This document shows positions 28,121-38,131 of a stretch of DNA of 64,000 nt, one piece after another. How positions within the stretch are numbered: the stretch's first letter is position 1; the number at the start of each line of letters is the position of its first letter. The notes below the pieces were generated by a model that was not told the DNA's origin, did not search any database, and saw only the letters and a list, made by a program, of their open reading frames with translations. The position numbers and the translations under genes were made by a program. This stretch comes from Roseateles_B flavus. Its GTDB lineage: Bacteria > Pseudomonadota > Gammaproteobacteria > Burkholderiales > Burkholderiaceae_C. The stretch spans positions 186,001-250,000 of the forward strand of contig NZ_JBDPZC010000003.1 of the NCBI RefSeq assembly GCF_039872765.1, given 5' to 3'.

Positions 28121-29455
28121 TCAGCCCTGGTAGGGGTGGCGCAGCAGGATGGTGTGCTCGCGGTCCGGGCCGGTGGACACCATGTCGATGGGCGCACCAA
28201 TGACCTCCTGCACGCGCTCCAGGTAGCGGCGGGCATTCAGCGGCAGCGCGTCCCAGTTCGTGACGCCGAAGGTGCTCTCGGTCCAGCCGGGGAACGTCTC
28301 GTAGATGGGCTTGCAGGCCACGATTTCGTCGGCATCCAGGGGCAGGATGTCGACCTGCTGGCCGTTGAGCTCATAGCCCACGCACATCTGGATTTCCTTG
28401 AGGCCGTCCAGCACGTCCAGCTTGGTCAGGCACAGGCCCGTGATGCCGTTGATGATGATGGAGCGCTTCAGCGCGGCGGCGTCCAGCCAGCCGCAGCGGC
28501 GGGCGCGGCCCGTCACGGTGCCACGCTCCTGGCCCACGGTCGACAGGTGATAGCCGACCGTGCCTTCCTTCTCCCACTCCAGCTCGGTCGGGAACGGGCC
28601 CGAGCCGACGCGGGTGGTGTAGGCCTTGGTGATGCCCAGCATGTAGTGCAGCATCTGCGGGCCCACCCCGGCACCGGCGGCGGCATTGCCGGCCACGCAG
28701 TTGCTGGAGGTGACGTAGGGATAGGTGCCGTGGTCGATATCCAGCAGCGTGCCCTGTGCGCCTTCGAACAGGATGTTCTGGCCGGCCTTGTGGGCCTTGT
28801 GCAGCATGTAGCCGACGTCGGCCAGCATGGGCTTGACCTGCTCGGCAAGCGCCATGGCCTTGTCGAAGATAGGCTGGAATTCCAGGGCGCTGGCGTTGAG
28901 GTAGCCGGTCAGCGCGTGGTTGTGCAGGTCCAGCAGCTCGCGCAGCTTCTTGGCGAAGCGCTCGGGGTGCTTCAGGTCCTGCAGGCGCAGGGCGCGGCGC
29001 GCCACCTTGTCCTCGTAGGCCGGGCCGATGCCCTTGCCCGTGGTGCCGATCTTGCCGCTGCCGCTGCTTTCGCGCAGGGCCTCGCGGGCCTTGTCCACTT
29101 CCACGTGGAAAGGCAGGATCATCGGGCAGGATTCGCTGATATAGAGGCGCGAGCGCACGTCCACGCCAGCCTTCTCCAGGCGCTCGATCTCGGACACCAG
29201 ATGGGCCGGATCCACCACCACGCCGTTGCCGATGTAGCAGGCCACGCCGTCGCGCATGATGCCCGAGGGGATCAGCTGCAGGGCCGTCTTCACGCCCTTG
29301 ATCACCAGCGTGTGGCCGGCGTTGTGGCCGCCCTGGAAGCGCACCACGCCTTGCGCGTGGTCGGTCATCCAGTCGACGACCTTGCCCTTGCCTTCGTCAC
29401 CCCACTGGGTGCCCACAACGACCACATTACGGCCGCGCGCGATCTCACTGTGCAT
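28121..29455 (-). CDS. purA: Adenylosuccinate synthetase
   Basis: A 444-residue GTP-dependent enzyme that joins IMP and aspartate on the way to AMP. The N-terminal P-loop-like motif TQWGDEGKGK and GGHNAGHT are present, as are TTGKGIGPAYEDK and GSGPFPTEL. I chose the ATG at 29453-29455; an ATG at 29464 and longer frame extensions are also open. The chosen one is preceded by GGATGAG and leaves the fewest extra residues before the conserved start. It follows hisZ by about 40 bases, the usual Burkholderiales order hisZ-purA. Confidence 0.95.
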   Translation of the reverse strand: MHSEIARGRNVVVVGTQWGDEGKGKVVDWMTDHAQGVVRFQGGHNAGHTLVIKGVKTALQLIPSGIMRDGVACYIGNGVVVDPAHLVSEIERLEKAGVDVRSRLYISESCPMILPFHVEVDKAREALRESSGSGKIGTTGKGIGPAYEDKVARRALRLQDLKHPERFAKKLRELLDLHNHALTGYLNASALEFQPIFDKAMALAEQVKPMLADVGYMLHKAHKAGQNILFEGAQGTLLDIDHGTYPYVTSSNCVAGNAAAGAGVGPQMLHYMLGITKAYTTRVGSGPFPTELEWEKEGTVGYHLSTVGQERGTVTGRARRCGWLDAAALKRSIIINGITGLCLTKLDVLDGLKEIQMCVGYELNGQQVDILPLDADEIVACKPIYETFPGWTESTFGVTNWDALPLNARRYLERVQEVIGAPIDMVSTGPDREHTILLRHPYQG

Positions 29456-29496
29456 GATGCTCATCCAATGAAAAGTATTCAGATTGGCGGGCCGCG

Positions 29497-30660
29497 TCAA
29501 CGCGCGCGCACCACCCATTGCCCGCCAACGCTGACCAGCTCGCGGTCGCAGTCGAATTCGTCGTTCTCGTGTTCATGCCCGGGCAGGACGCAGACCACGG
29601 TTTCCCCCTGCTCACGCAAGGCGCGCACGGCGGCGCGAAGAGAGGCATCCTCGCCCCAGGGGGCGCGCACGGCCGCACGCAGGGGCGTGACCGGGCACAG
29701 CGCCACCAGGGCCTTGAGGTCCAGGCTGAAGCCCACGGCCGGGCGGCGGCGGCCGAAGACGGCCCCCACCTCGTCGTAGCGGCCACCGCGCAGGATGGCG
29801 TCGCTGCAGCCCGCGGCATACAGGGCAAAGCGCATGCCGCTGTAGTAGGCGTAGCCGCGCAGGTCGGCCAGGTCGAAGCCCAGGCGAAGGTCCGGATGGC
29901 ACTGGCGCAGATGGCTGGAGAGCCAGCGCAGATCGTCCAGGGCCGCACGGATCAGCGGATGGTCGGGCAGCTGCTCGCGGGCGAGGTCCAGCACTTCCAT
30001 ACCGCCATAGAGGCCGATGAGGCTCTGCAGGCCGCGCGACACCGGCTCGGGCATGCCGGCCGTGGCCTGGGCCAGGCTGGCCGCATCCTTGGCGGCCAGG
30101 GCGGCGACGATGGCCTCCAGCGTGTCCGCCGGCGGCTTCAGCTCGCCCAGCACGCCCTGCACCAGGCGGGCATCGCCCAGGTCCAGGGTGATGTCCTTCA
30201 GGCCGGCCTTGTGCAGGGTGGCGATGGCCAGCTCCTGCACTTCCAGGTCGGCTTCCAGGCCGGCATGGCCGTAGATCTCGACCCCGAACTGCAGCGGCTC
30301 GCGGCTGCCATGCAGGCCTTCGGGGCGCGTGTGCACCACGGGACCGCAGTAGCACAGGCGGGTCACGCCGGCGCGGTTCAGCAGGTGGGCGTCGATGCGG
30401 GCGACCTGAGGGGTGGTGTCCGCGCGCAGGCCAAGGCTGCGGCCGGACAACTGGTCGACGAGCTTGAAGGTCTTGAGGTCCAGTTCACGACCCGTACCGG
30501 TGAGCAGCGACTCCAGGTGCTCCAGCATGGGAGGCATCACCAGTTCGCAGCCGTAGGTCCGCGCCAGATCCAGGAGATCACGCCGGAGTTCTTCGATACG
30601 GCGAGCCTGGGAGGGCAAGACGTCAGCAATGTGCTCGGGCAGCAGCCAAGCAGAGGCCAT
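29497..30660 (-). CDS. hisZ: ATP phosphoribosyltransferase regulatory subunit
   Basis: A 387-residue class II aminoacyl-tRNA-synthetase-like protein that partners the short form of HisG in the first step of histidine synthesis and carries its feedback control. It has the HisRS-like motif LGLRADTTPQVARID and GGRYDEVGAVFGRRRPAVGF but lacks the anticodon-binding domain. hisG is not in the window; a genuine HisS is encoded about 8 kb upstream. A TACAAT -10 lies just upstream, so hisZ-purA may also have its own promoter inside the larger cluster. Confidence 0.93.
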   Translation of the reverse strand: MASAWLLPEHIADVLPSQARRIEELRRDLLDLARTYGCELVMPPMLEHLESLLTGTGRELDLKTFKLVDQLSGRSLGLRADTTPQVARIDAHLLNRAGVTRLCYCGPVVHTRPEGLHGSREPLQFGVEIYGHAGLEADLEVQELAIATLHKAGLKDITLDLGDARLVQGVLGELKPPADTLEAIVAALAAKDAASLAQATAGMPEPVSRGLQSLIGLYGGMEVLDLAREQLPDHPLIRAALDDLRWLSSHLRQCHPDLRLGFDLADLRGYAYYSGMRFALYAAGCSDAILRGGRYDEVGAVFGRRRPAVGFSLDLKALVALCPVTPLRAAVRAPWGEDASLRAAVRALREQGETVVCVLPGHEHENDEFDCDRELVSVGGQWVVRAR

Positions 30661-30689
30661 GGACGTTTTCTGGGGGGGTTAAAAACGGC

Positions 30690-30695
30690 ATTGTA
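30690..30695 (-). promoter_or_regulatory. Candidate -10 of hisZ promoter
   Basis: TACAAT on the minus strand, 30 bases before the hisZ ATG, in a 130-base gap that also contains a run of seven G. The best -35 at 17 bases is only TTCGCC. Internal promoter for hisZ-purA and the phosphoribosyltransferase. Confidence 0.4.
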
Positions 30696-30792
30696 CCGGG
30701 AAGTCCCCGCGCGGCGAACAGGCCGAGCCTACGTGAGGCGCAAACGCGGCTCACGTGTGGAGGGCAGCACGGGCCAGGCCCGGCCGTCGTGC

Positions 30793-30981
30793 TCAGCGCA
30801 TCAGCGCCAGCCCCAGCAGCCCGCCAGCCACGCAGGCCAGGCCGACAAAGCGGATCTGGCCGTCGCTCAGCACCAGCATGCGCTGGAAGAGTGCCCGCCA
30901 GCGCCCGGGGCTCAGCAGCGGCATGAGCCCCTCGAAGACCAGCATCAGCGCCAGGGCCGTCCAGAGGACGTCCAGGCTCAT
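30793..30981 (-). CDS. DUF2065 (YjeT-like) small inner-membrane protein
   Basis: A 62-residue protein with two hydrophobic segments (about residues 5-24 and 44-61) joined by a charged loop with SPGRWRALFQRML, the DUF2065 pattern. Molecular function is unknown. It lies just downstream of hflC, the typical position of this family (hflK-hflC-DUF2065), which suggests a role with the HflKC membrane assembly; that is inference. Confidence 0.88.
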   Translation of the reverse strand: MSLDVLWTALALMLVFEGLMPLLSPGRWRALFQRMLVLSDGQIRFVGLACVAGGLLGLALMR

Positions 30982-31015
30982 GCCAGCGGCCCCGGCATCG
31001 CGCGAGGGAGCCCGA

Positions 31016-31912
31016 TCACTTGCGTGCCGGCGCCGCGGGCGCGCCGGTGGGGGCGCCGCGCATGGCCTTGAAGAACTCGGTGTTGGGGTCCAGGACCATC
31101 ACGCCGTTCTTGTTCTTCCAGACCGCGCGATAGGCCTCCAGCGAGCGGTAGAACTGCGCAAACTGCGGATCGCGGCCGAAGGCCTCTGCATAGATGGCCG
31201 AGGCCTTGGCGTCGCCCTCGCCCATGATCAGCTGGGCATCGCGGTAGGCTTCCGCCAGGATGACTTCGCGCTGGCGATCGGCGTCGGCGCGGATCTTCTC
31301 GGCTTCGGCATTGCCGGTGGCGCGCCATTCATTGGCCACGCGCTTGCGCTCGGATTCCATGCGACGGTAGACGGCGTCCGTGATGTTGGCGGCGAAGTCC
31401 ACGCGCTTGATGCGCACGTCCATGATCTCGATGCCGAACTGCTTGGCCTCCTCGATCAGGCGGCGGCGCACGTCCTGCATGACCTTGTCGCGCTCGGTGG
31501 CCAGCACGGCACGGACGTCACGCTTGGTGACCTCCTCGTTCAGGGCCGCCTGCACGATGGGGCTCAGGCGGGCATCCACGCTGCGCATGTTGTTGCCGCT
31601 GTTGCGGATGAACTGGCGCGGGTCGGTCACGCGCCATTTCACCAGCCAGTCGATGACCAGGCTCTTCTTCTCGGCCGTGAAGATGGGGCGGGGATCCGGG
31701 TTGTCCAGGGTCTGCACACGGCGGTCCAGGAAGACCACATTCTGGAAGGGCGGCGGCAGCTTGAACTTCAGGCCGGGCTCGTTGACGACTTCCTTGATCT
31801 CGCCCAGGGCGTAGACCACGGCGAACTGGCGCTGATCAACGACGTACATGGTCGAGCTCAGGACCATGAAGGCGACCAGGGCGCCCAGCACGATGCTAGT
31901 GATTCGATTCAT
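31016..31912 (-). CDS. hflC: Protease modulator HflC
   Basis: A 298-residue SPFH/band-7 protein that forms a membrane cage with HflK around the FtsH protease and modulates its activity. A single N-terminal membrane segment (about residues 5-22) is followed by the band-7 domain with VVDQRQFAVVYALGEIKEV. The C-terminal part is helical and ends Ala/Pro-rich. It lies 12 bases downstream of hflK. Confidence 0.95.
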   Translation of the reverse strand: MNRITSIVLGALVAFMVLSSTMYVVDQRQFAVVYALGEIKEVVNEPGLKFKLPPPFQNVVFLDRRVQTLDNPDPRPIFTAEKKSLVIDWLVKWRVTDPRQFIRNSGNNMRSVDARLSPIVQAALNEEVTKRDVRAVLATERDKVMQDVRRRLIEEAKQFGIEIMDVRIKRVDFAANITDAVYRRMESERKRVANEWRATGNAEAEKIRADADRQREVILAEAYRDAQLIMGEGDAKASAIYAEAFGRDPQFAQFYRSLEAYRAVWKNKNGVMVLDPNTEFFKAMRGAPTGAPAAPARK

Positions 31913-31924
31913 CTGTGCGCTCCC

Positions 31925-33198
31925 TCAACGGCCTTCGCGATTGCGCAGGGCATCGCGGTTGCGGTCCACCGGCGCCACGGTCGCGGGCGCGGGCTCGACG
32001 GTCACCGGCACGGGCGAGCTGCTCGTGACGTTGGAACCGTTCTGCTGGATCAGCTTGTCCAGGGGCAGGTACAGCAGGTTGGAGCCGCTGCGGCTGTCCA
32101 CCATCACCTTGGTGACGTCGCCGTAGATCTGCTGCATGGTGTCGATGTAGATGCGGTCGCGCGTCACGGCCGGCGCCTTCTGGTACTCGACCAGCACCGA
32201 CTTGAAACGCTGCGCATCACCCTCGGCGCGGGCGATCACGCGGGAACGGTAGCCCTCGGCTTCCTGGCGCAGGCGCGCGGCCTTGCCCTGGGCTTCGGGG
32301 ATCACGTTGTTGGCGTACGCCTCGCCCTCGTTCTTGAGCTGTTCCTTGTTCTGACCCGCCTTGAAGGCATCGTCGAAGGCCGCCTGCACCTGCTCGGGCG
32401 CCTGCACGCTGCCGACGTTGACGTTCTTGATCACGATACCGGCCTTGAGCCGGTCCAGCTGGGCCTGCACCGACTTGCCCAGTTCGGCAGCGATGGCGTC
32501 GCGCTGCTCGTACAGCACGGAGTCCATATTGGACTTGCCCACGATCTCGCGCACGGCGGACTCGGCGGCCTGGCGCACGGCGTCGTCGGGCTCGCGGTTC
32601 TCGAAGAGGTAGTCGCGGGCGTCCTTGAGCAGGTACTGCACCGTGAAGCGGATGTCCACGATGTTCTCGTCCTGCGTCAGCATGGAGGAGTCGCGCAGGC
32701 CCGTGCCCGTCACGGTGGTCTGGCGGCCCACCTCGACCGAGCGCAGCTGCGTCACGGCCACGGTCTCATGCGCCTGGAAGGGATACGGCAGGCGCCACTG
32801 GAAGCCGGCGTCGACCGTCTTGCTGTACTTGCCGAAGGTGGTGATGACCGCCTGCTCGCCTTCCTGCACGGTGAAGAAGCCGCTGCCCAGCCAGGCCAGG
32901 ACCACCACGCCGCCGATCAGGCCCATGCCTACGCCGGCACTGCGCATGTCGGGGCTGGATCCGCCACCGCCGCCCTGCGGCTCGGGGCCGCCGCGTCCGC
33001 CGAAGAAGCCGGAGAGCTTGCGGTTGAAGTCGCGCCAGAGCTCGTCGAGGTCCGGCGGGCCGTCATTGCGGCCGTTGTTGAGCAGCGCGGCGTCGCGGCG
33101 TGCGCGCGGCAGCATCAGGGCACGCAGCAAGGCAGCTGCTGCAGCAGCGGTCTCTCGCAGCGTGGGGGCGCCAGGGGCGCGCTCAGCGTGATTCATGC

Positions 33199-33202
<4 letters not shown>
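31925..33202 (-). CDS. hflK: Protease modulator HflK
   Basis: A 425-residue partner of HflC. The N-terminal cytoplasmic region contains LWRDFNRKLSGFFGGRGG and a Gly-rich stretch. One membrane segment (about residues 110-130) and the SPFH domain (FTVQEGEQAVITTFGKY...) follow, then a long Ala/Glu/Arg helix and a Pro/Val-rich tail. The start overlaps the hflX stop (ATGA). Order hfq-hflX-hflK-hflC is conserved across proteobacteria. Confidence 0.95.
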
Positions 33203-34497
<1,295 letters not shown>

Positions 34498-34542
34498 GGT
34501 TGGTGGAGGCCGTCACGGGCGGAGCCGCGACGGCGTGTCCTC

Positions 34543-34791
34543 TCAGGCAGCGTTGTTGTCAGCGCTGTCGTTGGCGTGGAAGTTCACGGCGCGGCCGGGA
34601 ACCACCGTGGAAATGGCGTGCTTGTAGACCATCTGAGTGACCGTATTGCGCAGCAGCACGACGTACTGGTCAAAGGACTCGATATGGCCCTGCAGCTTGA
34701 TGCCGTTGACCAGGTAGATGGACACCGGCACATGCTCCTTGCGCAGGAGGTTCAGGAAGGGGTCTTGCAGGAGTTGTCCTTTGTTGCTCAC
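34543..34791 (-). CDS. hfq: RNA chaperone Hfq
   Basis: An 82-residue Sm-like protein forming a hexamer that pairs small RNAs with mRNAs. The sequence starts MSNKGQLLQDPFLNLLRKE and has the Sm1 stretch VSIYLVNGIKLQGHIESFDQ and Sm2 YKHAISTVVP, all matching Hfq. The start codon is GTG (34789-34791) with GGAG six bases upstream. A longer ATG-started frame exists but does not match the family. The C-terminal tail is short (ANDSADNNAA). Confidence 0.97.
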   Translation of the reverse strand: MSNKGQLLQDPFLNLLRKEHVPVSIYLVNGIKLQGHIESFDQYVVLLRNTVTQMVYKHAISTVVPGRAVNFHANDSADNNAA

Positions 34792-34869
34792 GATATGCTC
34801 CGTGTTGTGAGAGGGGGGGAAGAGAGAACTGCACCTTAACACAGCCGCGGGTTTCCCCGCGCCTGGCAT

Positions 34870-36210
34870 TCAGTCATCCTTGTCCAGGAATGGATTCTTG
34901 GATGAGCGCATCTCGATGCGCAGGGGCGTACCCGTGAGCTTGTAGTGGGCGCGGATGCGGCCCTCCAGATAGCGCTTGTAGGCATCGGAGACGCTGTCCA
35001 GCGCATTGCCGTGGATCACCACGATGGGCGGGTTCATGCCGCCCTGGTGCGCGTAGCGCAGCTTGGGGCGCGAGACACCCGAGCGCTGCGGCTGCTGGTG
35101 CTGCACGGCCTCCTGGATCAGGCGGGTGAGCACCGGGGTGGTCATCTTCTTGTAGGCCGAGGAGTAGGCATCGGCCAGCGCGTTCCACAGCGGGCCCAGG
35201 CCCTGGCGCTTCAGCGCCGAGATCTTCAGCGTGGGCGCGAACTTCAGGAAGGACAGGCGCGACTCGATGGAACGCTCCAGCATCTCGCGCTGGTAGCTGT
35301 CCACCGCATCCCACTTGTTGATCGCGACGACCACGGCGCGGCCACTGTCCAGGATGTAGCCCGCGATGTGGGCGTCCTGGTCGGTCACGCCCTGCGTGGC
35401 GTCGATCAGCAGCAGCACGACGTTGGCGTCGGCGATGGCCTGCAGGGTCTTGACCACCGAGAACTTCTCGATGGCCTCGAAGACCTTGCCCTTGCGGCGC
35501 AGGCCGGCGGTGTCGATCAGCTTGAACTTCTGGCCTTGGCGCTCGAAGTCCACCGAGATGGCGTCGCGCGTGGTGCCCGGCATGTCGAAGGCAACGAGGC
35601 GCTCTTCGCCCAGCCAGGTATTGATCAGCGTGCTCTTGCCGACATTGGGACGCCCGGCGACGGCCAGGCGGATGACCTGCTCCTCCTCGGCGCCCTGCTC
35701 TTCCTCGTCGCCGTAGTCAAAGCCTTCGAGCACGGCTTCCAGCATGCTGCGGATGCCCTGGCCGTGAGCCGCGGAGATGGGGTGGGGCTCACCCATGCCC
35801 AGCTCGTGGAACTCGCCCAGCAGGGGCGACTCGCTCATGCCCTCGGCCTTGTTGACGGCCAGGAACACGCGCTTGTTGCAGCTTCGCAGGTAGCGGGCGA
35901 TGTCCTGATCCTGGGCGGACAGGCCCAGGCGGATGTCGACGACGAAGACGACCGCATCCGCCTCGGCCACGGCCTGGCGGGTCTGCTTGGCCATTTCCTT
36001 GACGATGCCGGTGGAGCTGTCGGGTTCGAAGCCGCCGGTGTCGATGACGATGAAGTCGCGGTCACCGAGACGGCCATCGCCATAGTGCCGGTCACGCGTC
36101 AGGCCGGCGAAGTCGGCCACGATGGCGTCACGGCTCTTGGTCAGCCGGTTGAACAGCGTGGACTTGCCCACATTGGGGCGGCCCACCAGGGCGATCACGG
36201 GTTTCATCAT
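34870..36210 (-). CDS. der: Ribosome biogenesis GTPase Der (EngA)
   Basis: A 446-residue essential GTPase with two tandem G domains and a C-terminal KH-like domain, needed for 50S subunit maturation. Each G domain has its own P-loop (GRPNVGKSTLFNRL near residue 10 and GRPNVGKSTLINTWL near residue 187) and NKxD-type motifs (NKAEG; NKWDAV). An acidic linker (DYGDEEEQGAEEEQ) joins them. Two adjacent ATG codons at 36210 and 36207 could start translation. Confidence 0.96.
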   Translation of the reverse strand: MMKPVIALVGRPNVGKSTLFNRLTKSRDAIVADFAGLTRDRHYGDGRLGDRDFIVIDTGGFEPDSSTGIVKEMAKQTRQAVAEADAVVFVVDIRLGLSAQDQDIARYLRSCNKRVFLAVNKAEGMSESPLLGEFHELGMGEPHPISAAHGQGIRSMLEAVLEGFDYGDEEEQGAEEEQVIRLAVAGRPNVGKSTLINTWLGEERLVAFDMPGTTRDAISVDFERQGQKFKLIDTAGLRRKGKVFEAIEKFSVVKTLQAIADANVVLLLIDATQGVTDQDAHIAGYILDSGRAVVVAINKWDAVDSYQREMLERSIESRLSFLKFAPTLKISALKRQGLGPLWNALADAYSSAYKKMTTPVLTRLIQEAVQHQQPQRSGVSRPKLRYAHQGGMNPPIVVIHGNALDSVSDAYKRYLEGRIRAHYKLTGTPLRIEMRSSKNPFLDKDD

Positions 36211-36257
36211 GTTCTTGTTCTTCTTTCAAAGACGGGAGGCGTCACAAGCGCGCGGCC

Positions 36258-37400
36258 TCATTGGGGCCGCAGCGCGAAGAGGCCTCCGTTGCGGGTCACG
36301 ACCAGGACGGTATTGCCGGCCGCCACCGGCGCAGCCACGATGGCCGAGCCGTCGGTGGGCAGGCGCAGCTGGGTCTTGCCGGTTTCGCGGTTGAGGAAAT
36401 GGACCTGGCCTTCGAAGTCGCCCACCACCACGCTCTGGCCCAGGACCAGGGGGGCGGACAGCTTGCGGTTCAGGAACTGCTCGGCATTCCAGAGCACGTC
36501 GCCATTGCTGGTGCGCCAGGCCGTCAGGCGGTCGGAGGCGTCGGCGCCCACGATGACCTGGGCATCGCCGCCCACGCCCATGACGCCACCGACGTTGCGG
36601 GTCCAGGTGGTGGAACCACGCTCGGCGTTGATGCAGCTGACGGCCGACTGGAAGCCGCGGGCGCACAGCAGCTCGCCGGTGCGCACCAGGGGGCCGACCA
36701 CATCCGCCAGGCGCTCGACTTCGTTGGTGCCGCGCGGGTTGGCCACGCTGGCCTCCCATCGCACGGTGCCGCGCAGGGGGTCGACGCCGGCCAGGCGCGA
36801 GCCCTGCCCGACCACCAGGGTGTCCTTGTAGCTGCCGATGGCACCGGGCTGCAGCAGCGTCAGGGGATCACCAGGACGACGCAGCTCGAAGAGCTTGCGG
36901 CCGTCAATGGCGTCGAAGGCCAGCACGGCACGGTCGACCGTGAGCACGAAGATGCGCTCGCCGGCCACCAAGGGTGCCGTCAGGATGGGCACGGACAGGG
37001 GCTTGCGCCACAGGGTCTTGCCCTCGTCCAGCGAGACCAGATCGTTGTCGCGGGTGACGACGGCGGCATAGCGGCCATCGCTGCCCACGCCTGCGGCCAG
37101 CTTCTCCTTGAGATTGGCACGCCAGACCGCGCTGCCATCGGCCGCCTTGAGGCGCTGCACGGTGCCATCGCCGTCGGCGACGACGAAACTGTCAGGCAGC
37201 GCGACGACGTTCAGCCCGAAGCGGACGCCGTCCATGCGCTGCTGCCACACCACCTTGCCGGCGATGCTGGGTGTCACGGCTTCCAGCGGGGCCGGCTTGG
37301 CGTCCTTGGAATTGGAGAACAGCGAGCAGGCCGACAGCAGGGCCGGCAGGGTCGCCAGCAGCAGGCCGCGGCGAAGGACTTGCAGGGACTTCATGCTCAC
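36258..37400 (-). CDS. bamB: Outer membrane assembly lipoprotein BamB
   Basis: A 380-residue outer-membrane lipoprotein of the BAM complex. A signal peptide ends in the lipobox LLSAC with lipidated Cys25, and the rest is an eight-bladed PQQ-like beta propeller rich in VWR/LWR repeats. I take the GTG at 37400 as start, since AAGGAG lies eight bases before it and it overlaps the preceding stop; the ATG at 37394 is the alternative. Neighbours yfgM upstream and der downstream give the usual order. Confidence 0.94.
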   Translation of the reverse strand: MSMKSLQVLRRGLLLATLPALLSACSLFSNSKDAKPAPLEAVTPSIAGKVVWQQRMDGVRFGLNVVALPDSFVVADGDGTVQRLKAADGSAVWRANLKEKLAAGVGSDGRYAAVVTRDNDLVSLDEGKTLWRKPLSVPILTAPLVAGERIFVLTVDRAVLAFDAIDGRKLFELRRPGDPLTLLQPGAIGSYKDTLVVGQGSRLAGVDPLRGTVRWEASVANPRGTNEVERLADVVGPLVRTGELLCARGFQSAVSCINAERGSTTWTRNVGGVMGVGGDAQVIVGADASDRLTAWRTSNGDVLWNAEQFLNRKLSAPLVLGQSVVVGDFEGQVHFLNRETGKTQLRLPTDGSAIVAAPVAAGNTVLVVTRNGGLFALRPQ

Positions 37401-38092
37401 TTGCCGGACTCCTTGCCCGATTCCTTACCGGCCTCCGCTGCCGCCTCTTCCGGCACGGCGGCGCCCAGGCTGGCGAGCTTGGCCTCGACCAGCTGGCGGT
37501 AGTCCAGAGTCTTGTCCATGGCCTGATAGGCCTTCAGGTATTCGGCCTTGGCCACCTCGGGCTTGGACTGCAGCACGGCGATGTCACCGCGGCGGTCGGC
37601 CACCAGGGCGGAGAAGTCGGCGGACTTCACGGCGTCCAGGGTCTTGCCGGCTTCATCGAGCTGCTTGGCGTCGATCTGCAGTCCGGCCAGGCGCAGGCGT
37701 GCCAGGTCTTGATAGAGCGCGTCTCCGGCATTCTGGGCCGCCCAGGCCAGGGTGGCGCGGGCACCGTCGTCGTTCTGCTTGTCGTGTTGCAGGCGGGCCT
37801 GCAGCAGCGCGCCTTGCGCGGCAGCCACGGTCGAAGGGAAACGCTCCTTCAGCACGGCGAAGGCGGCCGTGGCCTTGTCCACGTCACCGGCTTCCACCTG
37901 GTTGGACAGCTGCTCGTACAGGGCCGAGGCCTTGGCGCCCTGATCCCGCTGCCACCAGTTCCAGCCCACCCAGGAGGCATAGGCCAGCAGCACGGCGGTC
38001 AAGCCCCAGCTGATGAGGTTGCCCCATTGCTTCCAGAAGGCCTTGAGCGCTTCCAGTTGTTCCTGTTCTTCCAGATCGAGATGCGACGCCAT
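37397..38092 (-). CDS. yfgM: YfgM-like Sec-associated TPR membrane protein
   Basis: A 231-residue protein with a short cytoplasmic N-terminus (DLEEQEQLEALKAFWKQWG), one membrane segment (about residues 26-46) and a periplasmic TPR-like helical domain, the YfgM/DUF2133 architecture. Homologues bind SecYEG and periplasmic chaperones and help hand over exported proteins. The C-terminus has a Glu/Lys/Ser repeat (GKESGKESGK). It lies between hisS and bamB, as in many proteobacteria. Confidence 0.9.
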   Translation of the reverse strand: MASHLDLEEQEQLEALKAFWKQWGNLISWGLTAVLLAYASWVGWNWWQRDQGAKASALYEQLSNQVEAGDVDKATAAFAVLKERFPSTVAAAQGALLQARLQHDKQNDDGARATLAWAAQNAGDALYQDLARLRLAGLQIDAKQLDEAGKTLDAVKSADFSALVADRRGDIAVLQSKPEVAKAEYLKAYQAMDKTLDYRQLVEAKLASLGAAVPEEAAAEAGKESGKESGK

Positions 38093-38131
38093 TGCTTGTG
38101 TTCGGTAGGGAATGGGGTGAGTGAGCCGCGA